A DNA stretch of 5,452 nucleotides from Flavipsychrobacter stenotrophus (GTDB lineage: Bacteria > Bacteroidota > Bacteroidia > Chitinophagales > Chitinophagaceae), in contig CANCOG010000371.1 of assembly GCA_947379685.1 (NCBI GenBank), positions 1-5,452 of the forward strand. The letters are read 5' to 3'. Each line of letters starts with the position of its first letter. Position 1 is the stretch's first letter. Shown in pieces: positions 1 to 4,746 of the stretch. A program made the position numbers and the translations under genes. The notes below the pieces were generated by a model. That model was not told the DNA's origin. It saw only the letters and a list, made by a program, of their open reading frames with translations, and searched no databases.

Positions 1-613
1 TTTTTCTTTTGTGCAACCATTGGTTACCCTTGTAAGCGAGTATGGATGTTCCTGCACCAATCAGGCTGCCCGCAAGCACATCGGTGGGGTAATGCATACC
101 CAGGTCCATTCGCGAATAAGCTACTGCTGCAGCCCAACCATACGCAGGCACGGCAACATACCACCTGGGGTAATTTAAGACGAGAGAAGTGGCTGTATTG
201 AACGCAAAAGAACTGTGCCCAGAAGGGAATGAAGGATCCTTGTCATGCTGATAGGGTTGCAGTTCGGGATATGTTGCATATGGCCTGGGGCGGTCCACTG
301 CAAATTTTAGTCCAAAGGTCACAATGAAGTTCATACCAATCCCTGCTATAGTAGACCAGCCAGTGCAAATGAGTGCTGTGTCGTGCCGATGATACCCAGC
401 TATTAATTCGGTGATGGGTATGACAGCTGCTATGGGATATACTGAATTGGTCAAGGCAGTCATGCTTCCGTCCAGCGATTTGTTCCGGTGAAGGTTGATG
501 TCCTTTAACAGGTTGATATCTGCATTTTGACCGAAACAGCAATTGCCGCTAATCAGTGCCACCAGTAATATGATCAAGCTATTGATTCTTGTTGTTTGAA
601 TTGTCTTTCCCAT
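1..613 (-). CDS. PAP2-family phosphatase, exported (3' end cut by window)
   Basis: The 204 visible residues carry a complete PAP2 (type 2 phosphatidic acid phosphatase/haloperoxidase) active site: motif C1 K103-X6-R110-P111, motif C2 PSGH at 130-133, and motif C3 S167-R168-X5-H174-X3-D178. In this family H174 would form the phospho-enzyme and H133 act as general acid. The N-terminus is a signal peptide or signal anchor: K3 and R9, then a hydrophobic run at about 13-22, then a probable cleavage before Q29 (FG|QNA). Catalysis would therefore be periplasmic or at the membrane. The ATG at 613-611 is the first start in frame and the only one that keeps the full signal peptide. It overlaps the end of pnuC by 40 bp, so the two are probably co-transcribed and perhaps translationally coupled. 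The substrate could be a lipid phosphate, undecaprenyl pyrophosphate or a small phosphomonoester; sequence alone does not decide. The reading frame is open to the left edge. Confidence 0.93.
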   Translation of the reverse strand, partial: MGKTIQTTRINSLIILLVALISGNCCFGQNADINLLKDINLHRNKSLDGSMTALTNSVYPIAAVIPITELIAGYHRHDTALICTGWSTIAGIGMNFIVTFGLKFAVDRPRPYATYPELQPYQHDKDPSFPSGHSSFAFNTATSLVLNYPRWYVAVPAYGWAAAVAYSRMDLGMHYPTDVLAGSLIGAGTSILAYKGNQWLHKRK

Positions 614-1221
614 TCCAGATAGCCAAAAATAGCTACAATAAACAGAAATAAGGTAAGCCCGGCGGTAAATGGCATTCCTTTATAAAAATAAACCGGTATA
701 GCCACTATGTTCGAAAGATTGAGTAGCAACCAGTTTTCGACTTTGCGCCTTGCCAGCAGCCACATGCCTACCCATGCTGTTGCCGAAATGAAGGCATCCA
801 GGGCTGCCATATCGGAGACCGTATACCACGAAAAGAGCATCGGGAAGAGGCTGGTCAGCATTAAGTATAACGCAGCCCACCCTCCAATGCAAAACAGAAT
901 GATCGTCCCCCAGGCTTTTTTGTTCGCCCGGGTTATTGCAAGCGGGGTTCCTTGTATTTTTCTTGTCCAGAGTATCCACCCATACACACTCATCACAAAG
1001 TAGTACATGTTTAGAATTGCATCGGCATAAAGTTTTGTGGAAGGCCGAATAAACAAATAGGTATAAATGAGTGTACTGATGATGCCTGCCGGATAGAGCA
1101 AAACCTTGTTAGCCCGCGCCAGCAGCACTTCTGCGACACCAGTCACTATGCCGGCCCACTCAAGGAAGGATGTTTCTTTTGCTTGATTCAGGAATAAGGA
1201 AATCAGTTTTTCGGCGCCCAT
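574..1221 (-). CDS. pnuC: PnuC-family nicotinamide riboside (or related vitamin) transporter
   Basis: This 215-residue, very hydrophobic protein has the size and pattern of PnuC facilitators, which import nicotinamide riboside, or thiamine in the PnuT subgroup, through the inner membrane. Visible family marks are E21-W22-x-G24 in the first half, P44-x-G46, D67 with N71 and Y74, G81-x3-W85, then D142, E162-N163-W164 with N171, and a closing G200-x3-W204. About seven membrane segments can be drawn, and the two halves look related. The start is placed at the ATG at 1221-1219; the frame stays open upstream to 1329, but that extension would run through the tRNA gene and has no PnuC character. The short hydrophilic tail overlaps the PAP2 start. 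No TPP-riboswitch motif is visible in the 81 bp upstream, so thiamine control, and hence a PnuT role, is not supported. Nicotinamide riboside is the default substrate guess. Confidence 0.9.
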   Translation of the reverse strand: MGAEKLISLFLNQAKETSFLEWAGIVTGVAEVLLARANKVLLYPAGIISTLIYTYLFIRPSTKLYADAILNMYYFVMSVYGWILWTRKIQGTPLAITRANKKAWGTIILFCIGGWAALYLMLTSLFPMLFSWYTVSDMAALDAFISATAWVGMWLLARRKVENWLLLNLSNIVAIPVYFYKGMPFTAGLTLFLFIVAIFGYLEWERQFKQQESIA

Positions 1222-1227
1222 TGCAAA

Positions 1228-1235
1228 CAAAATTA
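1228..1235 (-). promoter_or_regulatory. Possible -7 element for pnuC
   Basis: The minus strand reads TAATTTTG, matching the Bacteroidota -7 consensus TAnnTTTG, and ends 6 nt before the pnuC ATG. No TTTG -33 element stands 19 bp upstream. If used, transcription would begin at or next to the start codon, giving an almost leaderless mRNA. The region is AT-rich, so a chance match is possible. Confidence 0.3.
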
Positions 1236-1254
1236 AAAATGATTTTGAAAAAGA

Positions 1255-1285
1255 TTTGGTTTGTCGGAAATAAGTCCTATTTTTG
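1255..1285 (+). promoter_or_regulatory. Promoter of tRNA-Phe (Bacteroidota -33/-7 type)
   Basis: A TTTG at 1255-1258 and TATTTTTG at 1278-1285 match the Bacteroidota consensus TTTG / TAnnTTTG exactly, with the preferred 19-bp spacer. Transcription would start near 1290-1293, about 10 nt before the mature tRNA 5' end at 1303. This element also supports assignment of the window to this phylum. Confidence 0.8.
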
Positions 1286-1302
1286 CACTCCCAAACAGGG
1301 TA

Positions 1303-1375
1303 GGTGCGGTAGCTCAGTTGGTAGAGCACAGGACTGAAAATCCTGGTGTCGCCGGTTCAACCCCGGCCCACACCA
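1303..1375 (+). tRNA. tRNA-Phe (anticodon GAA)
   Basis: A complete cloverleaf of 73 nt is visible. The D arm is GCTC/GAGC around an AGTTGGTA loop. The anticodon stem is CAGGA/TCCTG with loop CTGAAAA, giving anticodon GAA at 1336-1338. The variable loop is GTGTC, and the T arm is GCCGG/CCGGC around TTCAACC. The acceptor stem is GGTGCGG/CCACACC with discriminator A73 at 1375. Position 5 (C, 1307) faces position 68 (A, 1370), a mismatch in an otherwise perfect stem. The 3' CCA is not encoded (ACAA follows), so it would be added by tRNA nucleotidyltransferase. The gene is a single unit with its own promoter and terminator. Confidence 0.97.
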
Positions 1376-1385
1376 CAAAAAAGAG

Positions 1386-1417
1386 AAAAAAGTCTTCCAT
1401 TTCGGAAGGCTTTTTTT
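1386..1417 (+). terminator. Intrinsic terminator of tRNA-Phe
   Basis: A 13-bp stem pairs 1386-1398 (AAAAAAGTCTTCC) with 1404-1416 (GGAAGGCTTTTTT) through one T-G pair. The loop is ATTTC, and the stem runs into a T7 tract ending at 1417. It begins 11 nt after the tRNA, so the transcript is a short single-tRNA unit. Confidence 0.88.
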
Positions 1418-1512
1418 ATGCCCGCTAAACGGGAATATGGAGGAAAGAAGGACGAAGTAGAGGTCTGGCAGAATGATCAACAAATAGCGACTGCTACATG
1501 CAATCTATATGC

Positions 1513-1546
1513 AAAAAGCAAGCTTCAGGGAACTGAAGCTTGCTTT
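1513..1546 (-). terminator. Intrinsic terminator of the SRPBCC-arsR-SRPBCC operon
   Basis: A perfect 14-bp inverted repeat pairs 1515-1528 (AAAGCAAGCTTCAG) with 1533-1546 around a 4-nt loop. Read on the minus strand it is followed by T5 (1517-1513). It lies 30 nt beyond the stop codon of the last gene of the operon, the usual distance for a terminator. The plus-strand side has only a short T run, so it mainly serves minus-strand transcription. Confidence 0.87.
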
Positions 1547-1576
1547 AAGACAAAACATAGATCTCTTTCTGATTAG

Positions 1577-2011
1577 TTACTTCGGTTGCCCCTGGCCTCC
1601 ATTAAGCAAGTTGTTAAGGCTACCTAGTATATGCCCGTTCCATCCGGAATTGCATGCTTCGTAGCATTCAATTCCCGGCACGAGGCCAATGTGGGTCATG
1701 TCAATCCTGGTTGTATCATTTTCCGAAGATATTTCCCAGTCTACAGAAGTGCCGTTCCATTCAGTCTTGTCTTGTAGGAAGGGTAAGTAACAATCAGTAA
1801 CTTTCCACACGATTTTCTTTTCGGGAATCGCCTCGGTAATTTCGAAGGCAACTTTTGTATCCCCGAACTGCACGGTGAATGTGTCGCCGGTATTTGTGGC
1901 ATCACCGTTGAAATTTATTGCCCACCAGGCATCCACCATGGCAATGCTATGGAATGCCTCTTTCGGGCTGATTTTTGCAGTAATACTGCTGTGATAATTT
2001 TTCTGTTCCAT
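1577..2011 (-). CDS. SRPBCC/AHSA1-domain protein, third gene of arsR operon
   Basis: This 144-residue protein has the length and pattern of a single SRPBCC (START/Bet v1-like, AHSA1 branch) domain, a helix-grip fold with a deep hydrophobic cavity that usually binds a lipid or other apolar ligand. Seen here are an N-terminal beta strand and helix (S15-P16-K17-E18-A19-F20), W29-W30 in the segment that typically opens the cavity, strand-rich middle residues 42-95, and a C-terminal helix with C116-Y117-x2-C120-x2-G123-W124 and SLNNLL at 131-136. The paired cysteines and GW recall a Bacteroidota subgroup (recollection, not a search). No signal peptide or membrane segment is present, so it should be cytoplasmic. 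The ATG at 2011-2009 lies 3 bp after the arsR stop, so the two are almost certainly co-translated. It is only distantly similar to the first SRPBCC gene of the operon and is not a recent duplicate. Ligand and reaction are unknown. Confidence 0.88.
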   Translation of the reverse strand: MEQKNYHSSITAKISPKEAFHSIAMVDAWWAINFNGDATNTGDTFTVQFGDTKVAFEITEAIPEKKIVWKVTDCYLPFLQDKTEWNGTSVDWEISSENDTTRIDMTHIGLVPGIECYEACNSGWNGHILGSLNNLLNGGQGQPK

Positions 2012-2014
2012 GAT

Positions 2015-2335
2015 TTACTGTTTGGATTTTTGATTGATAAGTGTTTCTAATTTTTTGAGTTTGTTCAACCAGAATTTATCGAAGTAATCTATCCATTGCT
2101 GCAATTCGTTAAACCCATCCTGTTTCAGTGTACAATGGCGTTCCCTGCCCTTATCCTGAATGGAAATAAAACCACCATCATTCAGTATTCTTACGTGCTT
2201 GGATATGGCCGGTCTGCTCATATCAAAATGCTCCGCAAGGCCGTTGATGGTCATGCTGTCTTGCGAGAGCAGTTGTAACATTTGCCTCCGGCTTGGGTCA
2301 GCAACTATCTGGAATGCATTGAATGATTGATTCAT
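2015..2335 (-). CDS. ArsR-family winged-helix transcriptional repressor
   Basis: This 106-residue protein has a complete ArsR winged helix-turn-helix. DPSRR at 13-17 leads into the first helix (QMLQLL), the HTH spans about 27-50 with MSRPAISKHVRIL as turn and recognition helix (39-51), and the wing lies near 55-70 (ISIQDKGRERHCTL). The C-terminal helix (about 74-100), rich in aromatic residues and lysine, should form the dimer interface. The metal-binding ELCVCDL signature is absent and Cys68 is the only cysteine, so this is not a classical metal sensor; it resembles the subgroup routinely paired with AHSA1 proteins. The ATG at 2335-2333 is chosen because it leaves a 1-bp gap after the upstream stop (TAA A ATG) and gives the standard N-terminus. 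An in-frame ATG at 2359 would add 8 residues overlapping the previous gene. It probably represses its own operon through the dyads at 2775-2828. Confidence 0.94.
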   Translation of the reverse strand: MNQSFNAFQIVADPSRRQMLQLLSQDSMTINGLAEHFDMSRPAISKHVRILNDGGFISIQDKGRERHCTLKQDGFNELQQWIDYFDKFWLNKLKKLETLINQKSKQ

Positions 2336-2336
2336 T

Positions 2337-2768
2337 TTATTGTTTGTTGATAAGTTCATAAATCTTGTTGATATTGTTCTGCCAGCCCTGGTCCATTGCT
2401 GTGAATATCATCAGGTTTTCCATCACCTTAAAGGCAGAATGGTCCAGTTGCAGTTCGGTGCCGCCATCCCTGGGAATTAAAGTCCACGTGACAACCGAGT
2501 CGATAGTGATCTTCCCAACTCCTGGACCGCATTTCCAGGAGTAAGACAGCTTTTCGAATGGTTTTGCCTCTAACACTGTACAGTAAACGACACCATCGAA
2601 ATCGATTGATGGAGCCGGATTACTGCGGAACTGAAAAGCGTGTCCGACTACTGGCTGAAAGTCGTTTTTCATAAGCCATAATTCCATTAATTCCGGATTC
2701 GTCAGATATTCCCACACCTCATTTGGGCCCTGTGGGAAAAACAATTTGTGGTTGATTTCTTTTCTCAT
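2337..2768 (-). CDS. SRPBCC/AHSA1-domain protein, first gene of arsR operon
   Basis: This 143-residue single-domain protein belongs to the AHSA1 branch of SRPBCC. It shows the typical opening helix VWEYLTNPELMELWLM (18-33), the following G42-x2-F45-x-F47 strand, D59-G60-V61-V62 with CTVLE (63-67), LSYSW (74-78), D90-S91-V92-V93-x-W95-x-L97, G103-T104-E105-L106, D109-H110 followed by F113, and a long C-terminal helix containing G128-W129. No export signal is present. It is the promoter-proximal gene, 24 nt downstream of the first GTAAC-n6-GTTAC element (minus-strand sense), and its TAA is 1 bp before the arsR start. The family is defined by binding of hydrophobic ligands, and AHSA1-ArsR pairs recur across bacteria, but no ligand is established for this pair. 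Possible jobs are binding the inducer, detoxifying a small organic compound or chaperoning. Confidence 0.9.
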   Translation of the reverse strand: MRKEINHKLFFPQGPNEVWEYLTNPELMELWLMKNDFQPVVGHAFQFRSNPAPSIDFDGVVYCTVLEAKPFEKLSYSWKCGPGVGKITIDSVVTWTLIPRDGGTELQLDHSAFKVMENLMIFTAMDQGWQNNINKIYELINKQ

Positions 2769-2774
2769 AATTAA

Positions 2775-2790
2775 GTAACTTTTAGGTTAC
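2775..2790. promoter_or_regulatory. Candidate ArsR operator O1 (promoter-downstream copy)
   Basis: A GTAAC-n6-GTTAC dyad; the minus strand reads GTAACCTAAAAGTTAC. It matches the O2 site at 14 of 16 positions, with only the central CT/TC swapped. It covers the predicted transcription start region (about 2785-2787), a classical place for steric repression. That the ArsR protein encoded downstream binds it is inference. Confidence 0.7.
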
Positions 2791-2791
2791 G

Positions 2792-2799
2792 CAAAGATA
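2792..2799 (-). promoter_or_regulatory. -7 element of the SRPBCC-arsR-SRPBCC operon promoter
   Basis: The minus strand reads TATCTTTG, an exact match to TAnnTTTG, 23 nt upstream of the first start codon and between the two operator dyads. No TTTG lies at the expected -33 position (minus-strand ATGC there), so the promoter is incomplete by consensus. The predicted mRNA has an unusually short leader of about 17-20 nt with no Shine-Dalgarno sequence. Confidence 0.6.
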
Positions 2800-2828
2800 T
2801 GCGTAACTTTTGAGTTACGCATATCTTT
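2793..2828. promoter_or_regulatory. 36-bp perfect dyad containing candidate ArsR operator O2
   Basis: Sixteen-bp arms, AAAGATATGCGTAACT at 2793-2808 and its exact reverse complement at 2813-2828, surround TTTG. The core at 2803-2818 is GTAACTCAAAAGTTAC on the minus strand, the same GTAAC-n6-GTTAC pattern as O1, with centres 28 bp apart. It occupies the -33/-7 spacer and touches the -7 element, so a bound dimer would block RNA polymerase. In RNA it would fold into a strong hairpin followed on the plus strand by a T run (2826-2830), but no plus-strand gene precedes it, so an operator is the better explanation. Confidence 0.75.
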
Positions 2829-2855
2829 TTTGAATTTTTTTGAAACATGGTGCTG

Positions 2856-2881
2856 GTAAATACATTAAGCAACGTATTTAC
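2856..2881. repeat. 8-bp inverted repeat in the divergent intergenic region
   Basis: GTAAATAC at 2856-2863 and GTATTTAC at 2874-2881 are exact reverse complements separated by 10 bp. They lie about 165 bp upstream of the arylsulfotransferase-like gene. The outer GTAA/TTAC bases recall the ArsR dyads, but the spacing differs, so it may be a site for another regulator or chance. Confidence 0.35.
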
Positions 2882-2910
2882 TTCCCTGGGGGACAAAATC
2901 ACGTTGAGAC

Positions 2911-2924
2911 CGGTTATTAAACCG
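2911..2924. repeat. Short perfect dyad CGGTT-ATTA-AACCG
   Basis: Five-bp arms (2911-2915 and 2920-2924) flank ATTA, giving a 14-bp dyad in the 275-bp region between the divergent genes at 2768 and 3044. Apart from this and the dyad at 2856 I see no clear promoter for the plus-strand gene: a TTTG at 2967-2970 has no matching -7 element 19 bp on. The dyad could be a regulator site; the length is near what chance gives. Confidence 0.25.
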
Positions 2925-3043
2925 AATAGTCAAGTGAATGTAATTCAGAGTAAAGAATTGTTTCCTTTTGCCGTCGCTCGCTGCTCTTAATAAGAATCCC
3001 TATTTTCATTTAAATTTACACACTACAAGAGATGTTTATTGCT

Positions 3044-4549
3044 ATGAAGAAATTGCTGGTTGCCCTGTTTGTTTATTGTTCTGCCCACTCCATTTCGATG
3101 GCCCAGATAATGCCTCTGGAAGGCAGCAAACTCAATTATCGACTCATCGGCTTTGAGTTTCCGCAGGTGAAAACGGCGAAGGCAAATAAGGTCCAGATCG
3201 CGTCGGGCAATATCACCAATCAAGCAGATTTTGAACAGCATATTGTAAATACGGTTGCAGTGGTGGGTAACAAAGTTGTGGCCGAGGTTCCTGCTTTTGG
3301 TGAACAATACACCTGGCGGGTGTTGAGCGACGATAAGGCCGCAGGTGAATTGCATCACTTCACTACCTTGTTTGCAAGGGGTATCGATACAGCCCAGTAC
3401 AGACTACACGTTACGAAGAATGAAGGTGCCTTTTCCGGCAACTATACTTTTCTTGATGCAAATAGGGTCTTGTATGACATGAATGGAAAGCCGGTCTGGT
3501 TTCTTCCCGATTTGCCGGGCGTGAGTGAAGACTTGTCAGGTGTCAGGGACTTAAAGGTTACTTCCAGGGGCACTATTACGTTTCTTAGTAACATCTATGG
3601 CTACGAGGTTAATTATAATGGTGAAGTGCTTTGGAAGACACCTAATAACGGCAAGGTGAGCGGAGACACATCAGAGTATTACCATCACGAGTTTACCAGG
3701 TTGGAGAATGGGCATTATATGGTACTTGGTGCGGAAAAGGTGACCTGGAAAGTACCGGCCGAGGATTTCGGTAAGTCAATGATGGTGTTTGGTGCTGATG
3801 GTAAACCAATGCCGGGTACAGTAACCAATGAAAAGTTGGAGTTTGGTACTGTTATTGAGTACGATGCGAAGGGTAATGTAGTATGGTCATGGAAATCCTC
3901 AAAGTATTTTAAGGATACCTACAATCAACCTGACAGGCAAAAGAAGGAAGTATTGCAGAGCCACGAGAATGCATTTTCTTTTGACGAGAAATCTAAAGAT
4001 CTGTACGTTAGTTTCAAAAACCTTGGTCGAATACTCAAGGTAAAGTATCCTTCGGGGCAAGTTGTTAATTCGTTTGGCAAGGTTTACGACCCGGAATCAA
4101 AAACGCTGTCAAGTAAGGTGTTTTGTGAGCAGCATGGCGTTAAGGTATCGCCTTCTGGTGTGGTCTACTTATTTAATAATAACCTTTGCAACGTTGGGGC
4201 CACGCCGAGTGTCCTGATGTTTAAAGAGAAGCCTGGTGTGAAGGGGCAAATGGACGTTGTGTGGGATTATTCATACCCTTACGACGATGCTTCAAGTTTG
4301 CGCATGCCGTTGACGCAGGGGGGGAATGTAGTTGAATTGCCGGGGAAAAATATGTTTGTTTCCATGTGCAATCCATTTAATAATGTTTTTATTGTTAGTC
4401 ATGAGAAGCAACTTTTATGGGATGCGATCCTGGAAAGGTGGAACAATACGTCAAAGAAATGGGATTCAGTTCCACTTTATCGTGCTTCTATTATTAAGAG
4501 TAGGGCGGAGATTGAAAAGTTGATTTGGAATGTAAAGGTAGGTAAATAG
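3044..4549 (+). CDS. Exported arylsulfotransferase (ASST)-like beta-propeller protein
   Basis: This 501-residue protein begins with a signal peptide (MKKLLVALF, then cleavage near MA|Q21 or after it). ATG 3044 is preferred over ATG 3032 because it puts the lysines at the N-terminus. Residues 22-110 look like a beta-sandwich (YTWRVL at 89-94, HHFTT at 104-108). Residues from about 111 onward form repeated strand patterns typical of the six-bladed ASST propeller. Histidine blocks match those of bacterial arylsulfate sulfotransferases: YYHHEFTRLENG (212-223), SHENAFSFD (306-314), YVSFKN (321-326) and EQHGVKVSPSG (362-372). ASSTs move sulfate between phenols through a histidine intermediate, here most likely H364 by alignment from memory. 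The arginine usual after VS is lysine (K325). Cys361 and Cys382 bracket H364 and could pair. The gene stands alone with no assT-dsbL-dsbI neighbours. Donor and acceptor are unknown, and a non-catalytic propeller role cannot be excluded. Confidence 0.75.
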   Translation: MKKLLVALFVYCSAHSISMAQIMPLEGSKLNYRLIGFEFPQVKTAKANKVQIASGNITNQADFEQHIVNTVAVVGNKVVAEVPAFGEQYTWRVLSDDKAAGELHHFTTLFARGIDTAQYRLHVTKNEGAFSGNYTFLDANRVLYDMNGKPVWFLPDLPGVSEDLSGVRDLKVTSRGTITFLSNIYGYEVNYNGEVLWKTPNNGKVSGDTSEYYHHEFTRLENGHYMVLGAEKVTWKVPAEDFGKSMMVFGADGKPMPGTVTNEKLEFGTVIEYDAKGNVVWSWKSSKYFKDTYNQPDRQKKEVLQSHENAFSFDEKSKDLYVSFKNLGRILKVKYPSGQVVNSFGKVYDPESKTLSSKVFCEQHGVKVSPSGVVYLFNNNLCNVGATPSVLMFKEKPGVKGQMDVVWDYSYPYDDASSLRMPLTQGGNVVELPGKNMFVSMCNPFNNVFIVSHEKQLLWDAILERWNNTSKKWDSVPLYRASIIKSRAEIEKLIWNVKVGK

Positions 4550-4628
4550 GTTACATTAACATTAGTATCTTCGGGGTAGTGTTTTGCCTTATAGTGGTCC
4601 ACAAAGGACTTCTTTACTTTTTATTTTA

Positions 4629-4659
4629 ATGCAAGTACAATGGCCTTGCATGCTTTTCT
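4629..4659 (+). terminator. Possible terminator after the ASST-like gene
   Basis: ATGCAAG at 4629-4635 pairs with CTTGCAT at 4645-4651 over a 9-nt loop, followed by GCTTTTCTT. The stem is short, the T run is interrupted, and it lies 80 nt past the stop, so termination here is only plausible. A weaker GTCC/GGAC hairpin with T-rich tail sits at about 4598-4625. The convergent gap 4550-4746 otherwise holds no ORF that I would defend. Confidence 0.4.
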
Positions 4660-4678
4660 TTGAAAGTTTCCTCGCCCG

Positions 4679-4711
4679 CTTAACCTAGATGCTCACTAGC
4701 GTATAGTTAAG
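4679..4711. repeat. Inverted repeat in the convergent gap
   Basis: CTTAAC at 4679-4684 and GTTAAG at 4706-4711 are exact complements around a 21-nt loop that also contains two CTAG tetramers (4685-4688, 4696-4699). It lies downstream of the minus-strand DUF1003 gene and could help end its transcript, but no T run follows on the minus strand. Function is unassigned. Confidence 0.25.
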
Positions 4712-4746
4712 GGCTGTATTATAATGGATAGTTGTGACCACTTTCT

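Noticed and set aside
243..542. 99-residue minus-strand open frame
   Set aside because: It lies in another frame of the PAP2 gene, whose own frame holds all catalytic motifs; the product has no hydrophobic segment or family pattern.
1222..1302. TPP riboswitch or NAD-related leader upstream of pnuC
   Set aside because: Only 81 bp separate the genes and no CTGAGA-type TPP core or other riboswitch landmark is present.
1222..1329. 36-residue N-terminal extension of PnuC
   Set aside because: It would be encoded by the reverse strand of the tRNA gene and its promoter, and adds nothing that resembles PnuC. The ATG at 1221 gives the normal family start.
1346..1576. 76-residue plus-strand open frame after the tRNA
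   Set aside because: It starts inside the tRNA and runs through both terminator hairpins; composition is not protein-like. A minus-strand frame at 1277-1483 fails for the same reason.
2336..2359. Upstream ArsR start adding eight residues
   Set aside because: It overlaps the preceding gene by 23 bp, while the ATG at 2335 follows the stop by 1 bp and gives the family's usual N-terminus.
2793..2828. Reading the 36-bp dyad as a plus-strand intrinsic terminator
   Set aside because: A T run follows, but no plus-strand gene lies between the tRNA terminator and this point, and the core repeats as a second dyad, which fits an operator.
2775..2828. CRISPR-like or tandem repeat array
   Set aside because: Only two 16-bp copies, each a dyad, sit in a promoter with no spacer pattern or cas genes.
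3023..3358. 111-residue minus-strand open frame
   Set aside because: It is antisense to the signal peptide and N-terminal domain of the ASST-like gene and has no family features. The plus-strand frame at 4332-4523 is likewise an out-of-frame shadow of the same gene.
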